Positions 1 through 7,173 are shown, counted from the stretch's first letter. The stretch is 9,961 nt of DNA from a bacterium (GCA_030428585.1 JAUIDL010000023.1:1-9961); one strand, 5' to 3'. A program made the numbers and translations. The notes: generated by a model not told the origin, from the letters alone.

Positions 1-1
1 T

Positions 2-211
2 TATACAATAATTCTCGCTGCGATGTTACTCGCTACCCTGGTTTTCTTTCCAGATGTCAGTCTGTTTGCGACTATCTTATTCCTAGTTGCGTACGTCGCA
101 GGGAACGGCATTATCCACTCGCGCAAAAACGAGTTGTCGCGAGACAGTATTATCGAGTACCTGATTGTGGCATTGGTGGGAGTAGTGGTCGTACTCGGCG
201 CCATCCTTTAA
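2..211 (+). CDS. Small membrane protein, 3' part only
   Basis: The reading frame is open from the window edge to a TAA at 209-211, so the true start lies outside or at the ATG at 23. The visible 69 residues contain two hydrophobic stretches: roughly residues 2-33 from the edge, and the last 20 residues (IVALVGVVVVLGAIL at the end). They are separated by a short charged loop (HSRKNELSRDSIIEY). This is the pattern of a small integral membrane protein with two or more helices. I do not recognise the family and assign no function. Its last 62 bp overlap the 3' end of the convergent glycosyltransferase-like gene on the other strand, with no space for a separate terminator. Confidence 0.6.
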   Translation, partial: YTIILAAMLLATLVFFPDVSLFATILFLVAYVAGNGIIHSRKNELSRDSIIEYLIVALVGVVVVLGAIL

Positions 212-1235
212 CTACCAGCCGGCTGACTATCTTAGCCAAAGCAACGATGGCGTCACCGACGAGATAAAGTGGGTAAAATGGCAGCAGCAAGACCATAGAC
301 AAAACGTCGGTTGGTCGGAGACCACGAGTACTGGTCAGCATAAAGGCCACGCCCAGGAAGAGAACCAGGCCAAATAACCCAGCAAAAAAGCTGGCTGACG
401 CCGCAGACATTGCGAGCAGGATCGAGCCGAGAACGCTGAGCAGGCCAATCAAAACGACCGCACGAATAATCGAAACCAGAGCAGGGACTGTTGGTAGGTC
501 AGATAAGGTTTGATCGATCCCAAATCGATCCGTCAGACGGTGCTTTGGCGAGTATGATTCACTACCCGTAATTACCGAGGTACGCACGGCGACACCTGAT
601 TGGATACCACTGGTTTGCGGACTCCGACTTGGCAAGACATCACGCAGACCGCTGGCTAGTTGTGCATCAATTGAACGAAATGCACTGAGTAAGGTGTGTT
701 GTGGCCGACGGTATGTGCGGATTGCGAGAGCTTTGGTCGTTTGATCAACCAGCGCGTACGAAAGATAGCGAAAGAAGCCTTTCGACAATCGTTCGTCTGA
801 CTGTAATAGCATAATAAGGTCGCCAGTCACCGCACGACGCGCAAAGGCAGCATCAGTTTGACCTTTACAGTAGCGAGTGATGGTCATGCGACCTTGCAGA
901 CCCAATTGTCGGCGCAGATTCTGGAGTTGGCGATGCGCATTCTTGCCAGCAGCGGCATAGACACGCACGGCAATTGAAACTCGCGTGTAGCGATGAGTCG
1001 CCAGATATTCGAGTAATGGTTTGATGCTCGCGACGTTCTGGCGTAATGTAATCACTATCGTGACGTCTTGCATTGTTTGCTGACGAGCGATCTGCAACAA
1101 GCGCGCCTGGATGCGGGCAGTGTCGCTCATTGAACGACCGTTTGCGACGAGATAGAACAGCACTACAGCGATAACCAGCACAAATAACGCAATAGTTGCA
1201 GGCGTCATAACTAATAATTGCTCGAAGCTAAACAT
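150..1235 (-). CDS. Membrane-anchored glycosyltransferase-2-like protein (degenerate)
   Basis: The protein has 361 residues. It has an N-terminal membrane helix (about 13-31) and a soluble alpha/beta domain (about 57-240) whose opening (VTIVITLRQN, about 58-67) and GDLIMLLQSDERLS (138-151) resemble the core of GT-A family 2 glycosyltransferases. Three C-terminal helices follow (about 255-276, 281-301, 309-330), then a basic tail. At the expected metal-binding DxD position the sequence reads QSDE, so ordinary catalysis is uncertain. The ATG at 1235 is preceded by GAGG, and the start overlaps the sortase stop by 8 bp (ATGTTTAG), which implies translational coupling. Context suggests it modifies or helps export the neighbouring surface protein or another cell-envelope glycan; that is inference. 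It could instead be an inactive scaffold. Confidence 0.7.
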   Translation of the reverse strand: MFSFEQLLVMTPATIALFVLVIAVVLFYLVANGRSMSDTARIQARLLQIARQQTMQDVTIVITLRQNVASIKPLLEYLATHRYTRVSIAVRVYAAAGKNAHRQLQNLRRQLGLQGRMTITRYCKGQTDAAFARRAVTGDLIMLLQSDERLSKGFFRYLSYALVDQTTKALAIRTYRRPQHTLLSAFRSIDAQLASGLRDVLPSRSPQTSGIQSGVAVRTSVITGSESYSPKHRLTDRFGIDQTLSDLPTVPALVSIIRAVVLIGLLSVLGSILLAMSAASASFFAGLFGLVLFLGVAFMLTSTRGLRPTDVLSMVLLLPFYPLYLVGDAIVALAKIVSRLVVKGWRRVRPLLPPMPQSGTR

Positions 1236-1818
1236 ACCTTACCTCTGTCAGTTGAAAATACATGATGCGGCGAACTTCGCTAAACAAGCCGTCACAGGTC
1301 ATCAGGACCAGTTGCGGTTGGGCTGGGTTCTCATACAAGACGCTGGTCATATTTGGTTGGATGATTGCGTCGCGGCGATACGTATATTTGAAGACTAGTT
1401 TGTTGTCCGTTTTGATTGAGACGACATCACCGGCTTTGATCTGGGTAAGGGGAGCAAAAGCGGTGTCGCGGTTGTGACCATAGATGAATGTGCTGCCACG
1501 CTGATCGTTTGGCTGGTCGGTAATCGTGGCGTAAAAAGCGCTGGTGTCGTCGAGTGTCCACGATTGGTTCGAGCGATTGTAGTGACCCTCTTTGATTGGG
1601 AGCCGCAAATCAAGACGATCGACCGACAGCTGAACTGGTTGACCAGTTGCGACGACGTCTTTGATCGGTGCGACATAAGAAATGACTTGCGCCTGGGCGG
1701 GCTCTGGTTGGGGCAGCAGGGGCGTCAGCCCGACAAGGCCGACGAATGCTGCCACAGCCAAAGCATAAAGCCCAGCGATCCGTACCGAGAGTGGTGCGAG
1801 CTGGGCTTTATGAATCAT
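1228..1818 (-). CDS. Sortase (LPXTG transpeptidase)
   Basis: The protein has 196 residues. Sortases cut an LPXTG-type signal between Thr and Gly and join the protein to the cell wall or to another subunit. An N-terminal membrane anchor (about 13-35) is followed by a Pro/Gln-rich linker and the beta-barrel domain. The catalytic residues can be placed: His115 in IYGHNRD, Cys175 in LMTCDG, and Arg183 or Arg184 in EVRRIMYFQL. The LxTC form is closer to class D/E/F sortases than to SrtA, but I cannot settle the class. The start is supported by GAGG (1827-1830) 8 nt upstream. The gene lies 30 bp after the LPNTG protein gene, its probable substrate, and overlaps the next gene by 8 bp, so the three form one operon. 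Confidence 0.93.
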   Translation of the reverse strand: MIHKAQLAPLSVRIAGLYALAVAAFVGLVGLTPLLPQPEPAQAQVISYVAPIKDVVATGQPVQLSVDRLDLRLPIKEGHYNRSNQSWTLDDTSAFYATITDQPNDQRGSTFIYGHNRDTAFAPLTQIKAGDVVSIKTDNKLVFKYTYRRDAIIQPNMTSVLYENPAQPQLVLMTCDGLFSEVRRIMYFQLTEVRYV

Positions 1819-1848
1819 GTGGTGGTCCTCGTTATGTAGTTACGGGGA

Positions 1849-2979
1849 TTAAAGACCGCGGAAAGCGTTCTTGCGAACAGCGACTGCGACTGCGCTGACC
1901 AGGCCGGCAAGACCAGCAAGGATAGCGTACAGACCGAAGGCGGTGTTTGCACCAGTGTTAGGCAGAACTTCAGGAGTTTCACCTTGGCCACCAGGGGTAG
2001 TTGGTGTTTCTGGATCTGGGTTTTCACCAAGGACACAGTCGTCACCAGTTAGTTGAGCTTCAAGGGTTCCCTCGAAAGTCTTAGTTGCTTGGTTACCTTC
2101 AAACTCAGCACCCTTGTCAGCAGTTGCGACAACGCTGTAGTCTGCAGGACCTTCGGTGCCATCAGCGGTACCAGTAAAGGTAGCGTTTTCGATGTTACCG
2201 TAGATCAGCTTCTCACCAGCTTCACAAGTTGCAGCAGTGGTTGAAACACTAGCAGTTGCAACCAGGACTTCTGGTTCGTCACACTGTTCGCCAGTCAATG
2301 GACCGTCGAGTGTGCCGCGGAATTTCTTGGTGTCAGTACCATTTCCAAATTCTGCACCCTGGGTTGCGGTTGCAACAACTTTGTACTTTGCTGGACCTTC
2401 GGTGCCGTTAGCGGTACCAGAGAAGGTAGCGTTGACAATCTTACCGTAAACCAGTACTTCGCCAGTTTCACAAGTTGCAGGGGTAACTGAAATACGTGCT
2501 TGTGCACGAAGTGGAGCAACATCTTCACAGTCTACCTTAAAGACCTTACTCTTTGCTTTTTTGTCCTTCAAGTTTGGCTGGTTACCACTATTGTCCTTAC
2601 CGTACAAAGTTGCTTTGTAGTGGCCGTTTGGCAAGTCGATTGAACCATCGTTAAGATAGATGGTTTCAGCATAACCAGACCCGTTTGTTGGGCCGAAAGC
2701 TACAGTTGGACCGGCTTGCACACTTTGTCCGCCACCCTGCGTGTTAAACAGAATGTAGCCATCTTGACCTGCGTCAAATTGGAAACCTTCTAAGTTAAAC
2801 GTACAGACCTTAGGATCGTTACTTTCGGTACCAGATGGAGTACCCTTTTCGTGAATTTTTAATGTTCCATTGTTACCTGGCGCGTTGCCACCATTGGCAT
2901 ATACAGGCGCAGCAAGCGATGCAAGTCCAGCAAAGGCTAGAATACCTGCAATTGACAAGATTGAGATTTTCTTAATCAT
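1849..2979 (-). CDS. Secreted surface protein with LPNTG wall-sorting signal
   Basis: The protein has 376 residues. I chose the ATG at 2979 because GGAGG lies 10 nt upstream and a signal peptide follows at once (MIKKISIL, hydrophobic to about 24, cleavage probably after VYA, about 28). The upstream in-frame ATG at 3009 lies inside a hairpin and lacks a ribosome site. The mature protein has an N-terminal domain (about 38-151, Cys59 and Cys151) and two repeated modules (161-233 and 243-315), each bounded by two Cys exactly 63 residues apart. A Pro/Gly/Thr-rich spacer (318-336) then leads to LPNTG (339-343), a membrane helix (about 347-367) and a basic tail. The Cys pairs suggest three disulphide-closed beta domains. 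It is the expected substrate of the adjacent sortase. No pilin YPK motif was seen. Its ligand or role is unknown; adhesion or host-cell attachment is a guess. Confidence 0.93.
   Translation of the reverse strand: MIKKISILSIAGILAFAGLASLAAPVYANGGNAPGNNGTLKIHEKGTPSGTESNDPKVCTFNLEGFQFDAGQDGYILFNTQGGGQSVQAGPTVAFGPTNGSGYAETIYLNDGSIDLPNGHYKATLYGKDNSGNQPNLKDKKAKSKVFKVDCEDVAPLRAQARISVTPATCETGEVLVYGKIVNATFSGTANGTEGPAKYKVVATATQGAEFGNGTDTKKFRGTLDGPLTGEQCDEPEVLVATASVSTTAATCEAGEKLIYGNIENATFTGTADGTEGPADYSVVATADKGAEFEGNQATKTFEGTLEAQLTGDDCVLGENPDPETPTTPGGQGETPEVLPNTGANTAFGLYAILAGLAGLVSAVAVAVRKNAFRGL
2035..2499 (-). repeat. Two tandem modules inside the LPNTG surface protein
   Basis: Module A is encoded at 2281-2499 and module B at 2035-2253, each 73 codons with a period of 82 residues. 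Aligned without gaps they share 46 of 73 residues. The most conserved stretches are NATF.GTA.GTEGPA.Y, VVATA and GAEF, plus both cysteines. The C-terminal half of each module around residue 52-56 is the variable part. This points to duplication of one domain followed by divergence. Confidence 0.9.
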
Positions 2980-2989
2980 CTCTCTTATT

Positions 2990-3030
2990 CCTCCGTGGCT
3001 CCACGCCACATTTGGTTAATAATTGGTTAA
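2990..3030 (-). promoter_or_regulatory. 5' UTR elements of the surface-protein operon: hairpin at the ribosome site and a direct repeat
   Basis: Read on the minus strand, a hairpin GTGGC-GTGGA-GCCAC (2995-3009) directly abuts the GGAGG ribosome site (2990-2994), which could shield or stabilise it. Further upstream the 8-mer TTAACCAA occurs twice (3023-3030 and 3012-3019), 11 bp apart, about one helical turn. It is a possible protein-binding site, but it lies downstream of the predicted start of transcription. Confidence 0.4.
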
Positions 3031-3069
3031 AATTAGCTTTGATTTTGAGAATTTATTTTTATGATAAGC

Positions 3070-3104
3070 ATTATACTCCTACTCCCATTTTTGACTTTTG
3101 TCAA
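3070..3104 (-). promoter_or_regulatory. Candidate promoter of the surface protein-sortase operon
   Basis: A perfect TATAAT lies on the minus strand at 3075-3070, giving a leader of about 84 nt. A perfect TTGACA sits at 3104-3099, but the gap of 23 bp is too wide for a standard sigma-70 pair. Either the -35 is not used, or the promoter needs an activator or DNA distortion. No other -35 of quality is visible at 16-18 bp. Confidence 0.5.
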
Positions 3105-3169
3105 TATATATTGCATAAAACATAAGCAGTTTCTAACAGATAGGCAAGAAGAGGGGAGTTTGCTACACT
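3091..3169 (+). promoter_or_regulatory. Candidate promoters of the cardiolipin synthase gene
   Basis: Two candidates are visible. The first is TTGACT (3091-3096) with CATAAA (3114-3119), spacing 17. The second is an extended -10, TGCTACACT (3161-3169), whose predicted start would fall about 4-5 nt before the ATG at 3181, giving an almost leaderless mRNA. The only purine-rich ribosome-like site, GAGGGGAG (3151-3158), is 22 nt from the ATG, too far to act. The TTGACttttGTCAA inverted repeat (3091-3104) offers a -35-like box to both strands. Confidence 0.4.
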
Positions 3170-3180
3170 CTTAGATAGTT

Positions 3181-4644
3181 ATGGAAGCGACCGATCTCGA
3201 ATCTGGCATTATTGCCCTCATCATCATCTTTCTCTTACTCTTTATTGATGTCTTTATCCGTATTTTTTTGGTCTTCTATATCCCGCGCAACCGCAAACCG
3301 ACCGCAGCCCTGGCGTGGCTCCTCTTGATTGTTATTGCCCCGCTGTTGGGGACGATTTTGTTCCTCGTGATTGGCAGCACGAAACTATCACGAAAACGAC
3401 GTCATATGCAGCGACAAATCGATTATCAATATCAGCGGTTTAACAATAACCTCAGACAAGCGGGATTAGCGGCCAAAATGGATAGCCATTACGGTGGGAC
3501 GGCGCAACTGGTCGAACGCCTGACGTCACTGGCGCCGACCTCTGGTAATTCGTTCCGTATCATCAATGGTTATGACACCATCATCACCGATATGGCGCAG
3601 GCAATCAGCCGAGGGCAATCATACGTCTACGTCGAGTTTTTCGCCCTGGCACTGGACGAGGCGACCGAGCCGTTTTTTGACGCACTCGAGCTTGCCATCC
3701 GGCGGGGCGTCAAAGTGTACGTCTTGTTTGATACGCTGGGGTCGCGCAAATACCCTCGCTATAAAGAGATGAAACGTCGTTTAACAGATATGGGAGCGCA
3801 GTGGCGTTCAGTACTGCCAATATCATTCAAGCCGGGGCGATATAACCGTCCTGACCTTCGTAATCACCGAAAAATCGTCGTCGTTGACAACACTGACGCC
3901 TACATTGGCTCGCTGAATATGATTGATAAGACCTACCACCGTAAAGACGATATCTACTACGTTGAATTAGCGACCCATCTAAAGGGTCCGTCGGCGAACC
4001 AAGCGGCCGCTGTATTTGCCAGCAACTGGTACGGTGAAACAGGGGAAATGCTAAGACATTATATGAAAAACGCCACCAAGAACGCTCGGGGCAAAAATGT
4101 CGTGCAATTGTTGCCAAGTGGGCCTGGTTATCCGTGGCGCAATAACCTCAAAGCCTTTGTTGATTTGATCAATGGCGCCCATGAATCGGTCATCATTACC
4201 AATCCGTATCTGGTACCGGATGAATCGTTGCTTTCGGCGATTACCTCTGCGGCTCTCCGTGGTGTTCACGTATCGATTCTGAACTCGGAAGCGATGGACC
4301 AGTGGATGGTCGGGCACGCTCAGCGCTCGTATTACGAACAACTGATCAAAGCGGGTGTCGAGATATCTCTCTACAAAAAACCGCTCCTCGTCCACTCAAA
4401 ATACCTAGCAATTGATAAGAAAGTCGCCATTATCGGCTCGAGTAACCTCGATATCCGATCGTTTGAGCTGAATCTGGAATGTAGTGCCATTATTTACGAG
4501 GCAAAAGCCGCTCGCAAACTATACAAACAGCATATGGAAGACCGCAAAAATAGCAATCTGATCAAGCTCGAACAGTGGCGCAAACGATCGCGCTGGCAGC
4601 GCTTCCTGGATAGTGTCGCCCGGCTGACCTCCGCGCTACAGTAG
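3181..4644 (+). CDS. cls: Cardiolipin synthase, phospholipase D family
   Basis: The protein has 487 residues, the usual length for bacterial cardiolipin synthases. These enzymes make cardiolipin at the membrane by transferring a phosphatidyl group between two phosphatidylglycerol molecules. Two N-terminal helices (about 8-33 and 42-65) anchor it, followed by two phospholipase D domains. Both HKD motifs are intact: H229-K231-D236 in NHRKIVVVD with GSLN after it, and H405-K407-D412 in VHSKYLAID with GSSNLD after it. The tail is basic and rich in Lys/Arg. An in-frame TAG at 3172-3174 limits upstream starts, so the ATG at 3181 is the first possible. The TAG stop directly abuts the stop of the convergent gene at 4645. 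Function is firm; the exact lipid donor is not visible from sequence. Confidence 0.95.
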   Translation: MEATDLESGIIALIIIFLLLFIDVFIRIFLVFYIPRNRKPTAALAWLLLIVIAPLLGTILFLVIGSTKLSRKRRHMQRQIDYQYQRFNNNLRQAGLAAKMDSHYGGTAQLVERLTSLAPTSGNSFRIINGYDTIITDMAQAISRGQSYVYVEFFALALDEATEPFFDALELAIRRGVKVYVLFDTLGSRKYPRYKEMKRRLTDMGAQWRSVLPISFKPGRYNRPDLRNHRKIVVVDNTDAYIGSLNMIDKTYHRKDDIYYVELATHLKGPSANQAAAVFASNWYGETGEMLRHYMKNATKNARGKNVVQLLPSGPGYPWRNNLKAFVDLINGAHESVIITNPYLVPDESLLSAITSAALRGVHVSILNSEAMDQWMVGHAQRSYYEQLIKAGVEISLYKKPLLVHSKYLAIDKKVAIIGSSNLDIRSFELNLECSAIIYEAKAARKLYKQHMEDRKNSNLIKLEQWRKRSRWQRFLDSVARLTSALQ

Positions 4645-5550
4645 TTATTTACGTCGTTTTTGCTTTTTGGTGACGTCTTTTTTGAGCTTTGTGTAGCTCG
4701 TCGTCAAAGATTTCCAAAGCTTCGGAAAGACCGCTCGAAAACGTACGACCAATGCCGCCAAGCCGAAAACGAGTAACGCGAGACCGAGTTGCACCGCAAA
4801 CGGTTGCAAGAACATCGTCGCCAGATCACCAACGACCACCCGTAACTGGGTGACCTGAATAAAACTGGCCAGCATGTTCGGGATAAATGGACCGACAAAG
4901 AAGGCGAGTAGCGTCGTTCCCGTCAAAACAGCCAAGGCAATATACAATCGACGAATACGGTCGGTCCGCCGCATCAAAACGTAGCCGATAAAGCTAGCCA
5001 GTGCCAGCAACCAAAGGAGTGGACCGATAATCAAGAAGGTGCGAATGTAGATCGACAGGTCGGGCAATGCTTGCGCGTCCAGGAGCACGATTCTGTCAGG
5101 AATAACCTCTGGATTAAACTGCACCTCACGGCCTTGGTTTTCAACGAATGAAATCAAGCCAGCAACCGGCACCTTAACGGTTGTCAATTCGAGGGCGATA
5201 TCCTGTCGATCGGCGGTGGTCAGGTATTGATACGTACGAGAGATAGAACGGTTCAGGATCTGCTCGGCAAGATCACTCCCAAGCAGGTTACTGATAAAAC
5301 TGGTCGCTTTTTCACCCAGCAAGCGATCGGCAACAGGGCGACCCTTAAAAATCTGAGCAACAACTGTTTCGGCAATCGCGTCGCGGCTGGTCTGCGACAA
5401 TACGACCTCTTGCGCCTTCGTCGTAAACGCATCTTGGTTGAACACCGAGTGGTTGACCCAATACGCGCTCTGTGCGAGGAAATAACTGAGTCCCATCAAA
5501 ACCACCAACACAACCGCAGCCAACTTTACCCCAAATGCACGCCATTTCAT
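4645..5550 (-). CDS. Four-helix membrane protein with a large external domain, unknown function
   Basis: The protein has 301 residues. It has a first helix at about 8-26 and a likely extracytoplasmic domain of about 140 residues (30-168) that opens with WVNHSVFNQDAF. Three more helices follow (about 171-193, 201-222, 250-270), then a strongly basic cytoplasmic tail (KKDVTKKQKRRK). The external part, with its regular helical spacing and ending in a region before the second helix, recalls uncharacterised membrane proteins of Actinobacteria that begin the same way after helix one; this resemblance is from memory. The start is supported by AGGAG (5559-5563) 8 nt upstream. It has its own likely promoter and no evident operon partner. 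Its stop codon touches that of the cardiolipin synthase gene, with no gap. Confidence 0.8.
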   Translation of the reverse strand: MKWRAFGVKLAAVVLVVLMGLSYFLAQSAYWVNHSVFNQDAFTTKAQEVVLSQTSRDAIAETVVAQIFKGRPVADRLLGEKATSFISNLLGSDLAEQILNRSISRTYQYLTTADRQDIALELTTVKVPVAGLISFVENQGREVQFNPEVIPDRIVLLDAQALPDLSIYIRTFLIIGPLLWLLALASFIGYVLMRRTDRIRRLYIALAVLTGTTLLAFFVGPFIPNMLASFIQVTQLRVVVGDLATMFLQPFAVQLGLALLVFGLAALVVRFRAVFPKLWKSLTTSYTKLKKDVTKKQKRRK

Positions 5551-5575
5551 GACTAATTCTCCTAATTATGGCTCT

Positions 5576-5581
5576 ATTGTA
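5576..5581 (-). promoter_or_regulatory. Candidate -10 box for the four-helix membrane protein
   Basis: TACAAT on the minus strand sits about 25 nt upstream of the ATG at 5550, which would give a leader near 19 nt containing the AGGAG ribosome site. No convincing -35 is seen. It lies just after the stop of the VOC gene, so the membrane protein could also be read through from that gene. Confidence 0.4.
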
Positions 5582-5603
5582 CACCTTTCACGCTGTCGTG
5601 CTA

Positions 5604-5993
5604 CTATGCTTCGATAACTGCAATTGTATTACCGGCAGGGTCTTTGAACCAGGCGATGTCAGGACCGGCGTTAGCGGCTTTGCCACGCAATACACCGCGA
5701 TCATCTTGTTCGGCTGGTAAGTTTTCGTATCTTTCAAAGACGATGCCGTGATGGCCAGCCAAGTGATCGATCGCCTCGTTAATATCTTCAACGACAAAGT
5801 TAAGAGCAGTGTATGAGGCTGGTTCGTGATCTGGCTTTTCGTAAATAAAGAGCTCCGCGCCACCAGGCAGCTTGAGCTGAAGTCCCATCGTATCATCGAC
5901 CAATTCGAGCGCGAGTGTGTCGACGTAAAATTCTTTGGCTTTTGCGATGTTATCCACTGACAAACCAGCGAAAGTATTGAGTGCGGTGATCAT
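5604..5993 (-). CDS. VOC superfamily (glyoxalase/bleomycin-resistance fold) protein
   Basis: The protein has 129 residues, the normal size for a single-chain VOC protein made of two beta-alpha-beta-beta-beta units. The first unit starts at FAGLSVDNIAKAKEFYVDTL, the second at YTALNFVVEDINEAIDHL, and the protein ends with the typical WFKDPAGNTIAVIE. The metal-binding His expected at the start of each unit is not apparent (A9/G10 and A63/L64 instead). Only the last Glu128 is in place, so classical metal-dependent glyoxalase I activity looks unlikely; a binding or other role is more probable. The start is firm: AGGAGGAG (5998-6005) lies 4 nt upstream. It has its own extended -10 promoter inside the end of the upstream gene. 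It ends in two consecutive stops (TAGTAG). Confidence 0.88.
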   Translation of the reverse strand: MITALNTFAGLSVDNIAKAKEFYVDTLALELVDDTMGLQLKLPGGAELFIYEKPDHEPASYTALNFVVEDINEAIDHLAGHHGIVFERYENLPAEQDDRGVLRGKAANAGPDIAWFKDPAGNTIAVIEA

Positions 5994-6017
5994 AAAACTC
6001 CTCCTGCTTATAGACTC

Positions 6018-6026
6018 AGTATAGCA
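6018..6026 (-). promoter_or_regulatory. Extended -10 promoter of the VOC gene
   Basis: The minus strand reads TGCTATACT here, an extended -10. CTGTCA about 17-18 nt further upstream is a 4-of-6 match to a -35. The predicted start leaves a leader of about 17 nt that holds the strong ribosome site. The promoter lies between the upstream stop at 6030 and the VOC start, with its -35 inside the upstream gene. Confidence 0.55.
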
Positions 6027-6029
6027 GTG

Positions 6030-6542
6030 TTATGAGTTGATGACAGACGAGATGACGCGGTGGCCGACCTTGGCAAAGCGGGGGATTTCATAACCTGGGC
6101 CAGGGTAACCTTCGCCGGCGCGCCAAATGTCATGAACAAGATTTGTTGATAAGAGCAAGCGGTTTTTTGATCCGTGCGAAATCAGATCTGGGTTATTCAT
6201 CGTGTAAAAAACGTCAAAGTGTAGATCGTAGGGAGCTGTGCCTCGCACTAAATAGCGACCACGACCATTGACGGTGTAAACCTCGCGAGCGTCGATACCC
6301 ACCATACTCAGCGCAATGTCTCGCATCACCCCGTGCCCGTAATTCGCCGTCTTGCCAGCATCGACCCCAGCTCGCCCAAAATCTGTTGCGGTCAGGAAAT
6401 CACCGCTCGCTTCGATGCGACGGAGCAAATCTGCTGGCGGCGATAAATCTGGAGTCGTGCCAACATCAAGAACAGGTATTTCTGGCAATGCCGGAGCGTC
6501 CGCCAAAAAAACGCCTGTTGCAACCTCTGAAAAACCATTCAT
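6030..6542 (-). CDS. Hypothetical protein, third gene of the deoxyribosyltransferase-like operon
   Basis: The protein has 170 residues and I do not recognise a family. No signal peptide or membrane helix is visible. The N-terminal third is Pro/Asp-rich (APALPEIPVLDVGTTPDLSP, 17-36), followed by a mixed alpha/beta region. Possibly conserved polar clusters are YGHGVMRD (68-75), YDLHFDVFYTMNNPD (105-119) and LLLSTNLVHDIWRAGEGYPG (129-148). The start is uncertain in quality: only a weak purine stretch (AGAG) precedes the ATG at 6542. The gap to the upstream stop is 9 bp, so it is probably translated by coupling from the zincin-like gene. Confidence 0.7.
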   Translation of the reverse strand: MNGFSEVATGVFLADAPALPEIPVLDVGTTPDLSPPADLLRRIEASGDFLTATDFGRAGVDAGKTANYGHGVMRDIALSMVGIDAREVYTVNGRGRYLVRGTAPYDLHFDVFYTMNNPDLISHGSKNRLLLSTNLVHDIWRAGEGYPGPGYEIPRFAKVGHRVISSVINS

Positions 6543-6551
6543 GAGTACACT

Positions 6552-7172
6552 CTAACAGATGTTTTTATACCAATCGACTAATTTTTGAATGATTTGCTCA
6601 TACCCGTGTTCCTCGACATACGCCCAGGCATCAACGTAGTCTTGATTATCTTTGACCAGTTGCTTATCCAGTTCGACCAGCTCGGACCGCTGTAAATCTT
6701 CTGTAAATAGTTTTTTCATGATGGCGTGGACCGGAATATGAATCAACACGTTCATATCATGATCTCCGTATAATTCTCGCCAGCCTGAAAGATAGTCGTA
6801 CGTGTAGTCGGTCTTGGTATTCTCAGTCAAAAGTCGGTGCAAAAGTTCATGGGTGACGGTGACAATAATCTCATCAGGTGATTGAAAGGCTGGTCCGATA
6901 ATCAACGGATCACTGATGGCGTTAAACCAGGGAACAACATAGACATCAATAGTCGACTGAGCAAATTCGAGTTCCATCGTTTTTGCCATTGCCGCAACTA
7001 ACTGCGGGCCGACCAGTACCCACCAATCATGATACTTCCTCGCAATTGCTTCATATTCATCATACTCACGCAGGGGAGTGCCATCTCCCCAGGCTTCATT
7101 CAGCGTATGTGACGCTTCACCAGCGACGAGCCAGCCGTATTTGAAGCGAATCTGAGGTATAGAGTTGCGCAT
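6552..7172 (-). CDS. HExxH zincin-like metallopeptidase domain protein
   Basis: The protein has 206 residues with the ATG at 7172; the in-frame ATG at 7196 would add 8 residues but has GAGG directly touching it, too close to serve as a ribosome site. HELLH (108-112) is preceded by IIVTVT, the usual helix entry of a zinc peptidase. Downstream, ELYGDHDMNVLIHIPVHAIM (133-152) supplies candidate third ligands (His138, His145 or His149). No signal peptide or membrane helix is seen, so it is probably cytoplasmic. The C-terminal 45 residues are charged helices. The start follows the upstream stop by 1 bp (TAGTATG), so it belongs to the operon starting at 7578. Family beyond zincin is unknown; substrate cannot be guessed. 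Confidence 0.78.
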   Translation of the reverse strand: MRNSIPQIRFKYGWLVAGEASHTLNEAWGDGTPLREYDEYEAIARKYHDWWVLVGPQLVAAMAKTMELEFAQSTIDVYVVPWFNAISDPLIIGPAFQSPDEIIVTVTHELLHRLLTENTKTDYTYDYLSGWRELYGDHDMNVLIHIPVHAIMKKLFTEDLQRSELVELDKQLVKDNQDYVDAWAYVEEHGYEQIIQKLVDWYKNIC

Positions 7173-7173
7173 A

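Noticed and set aside
1474..1839. Plus-strand ORF of 121 codons inside the sortase gene
   Set aside because: It is antisense to the catalytic region of a clear sortase and its translation has no recognisable features.
2980..3009. Upstream ATG at 3009 as the surface-protein start
   Set aside because: It lies inside the hairpin, has no ribosome site, and would place charged residues and a Trp before a signal peptide that begins properly at 2979.
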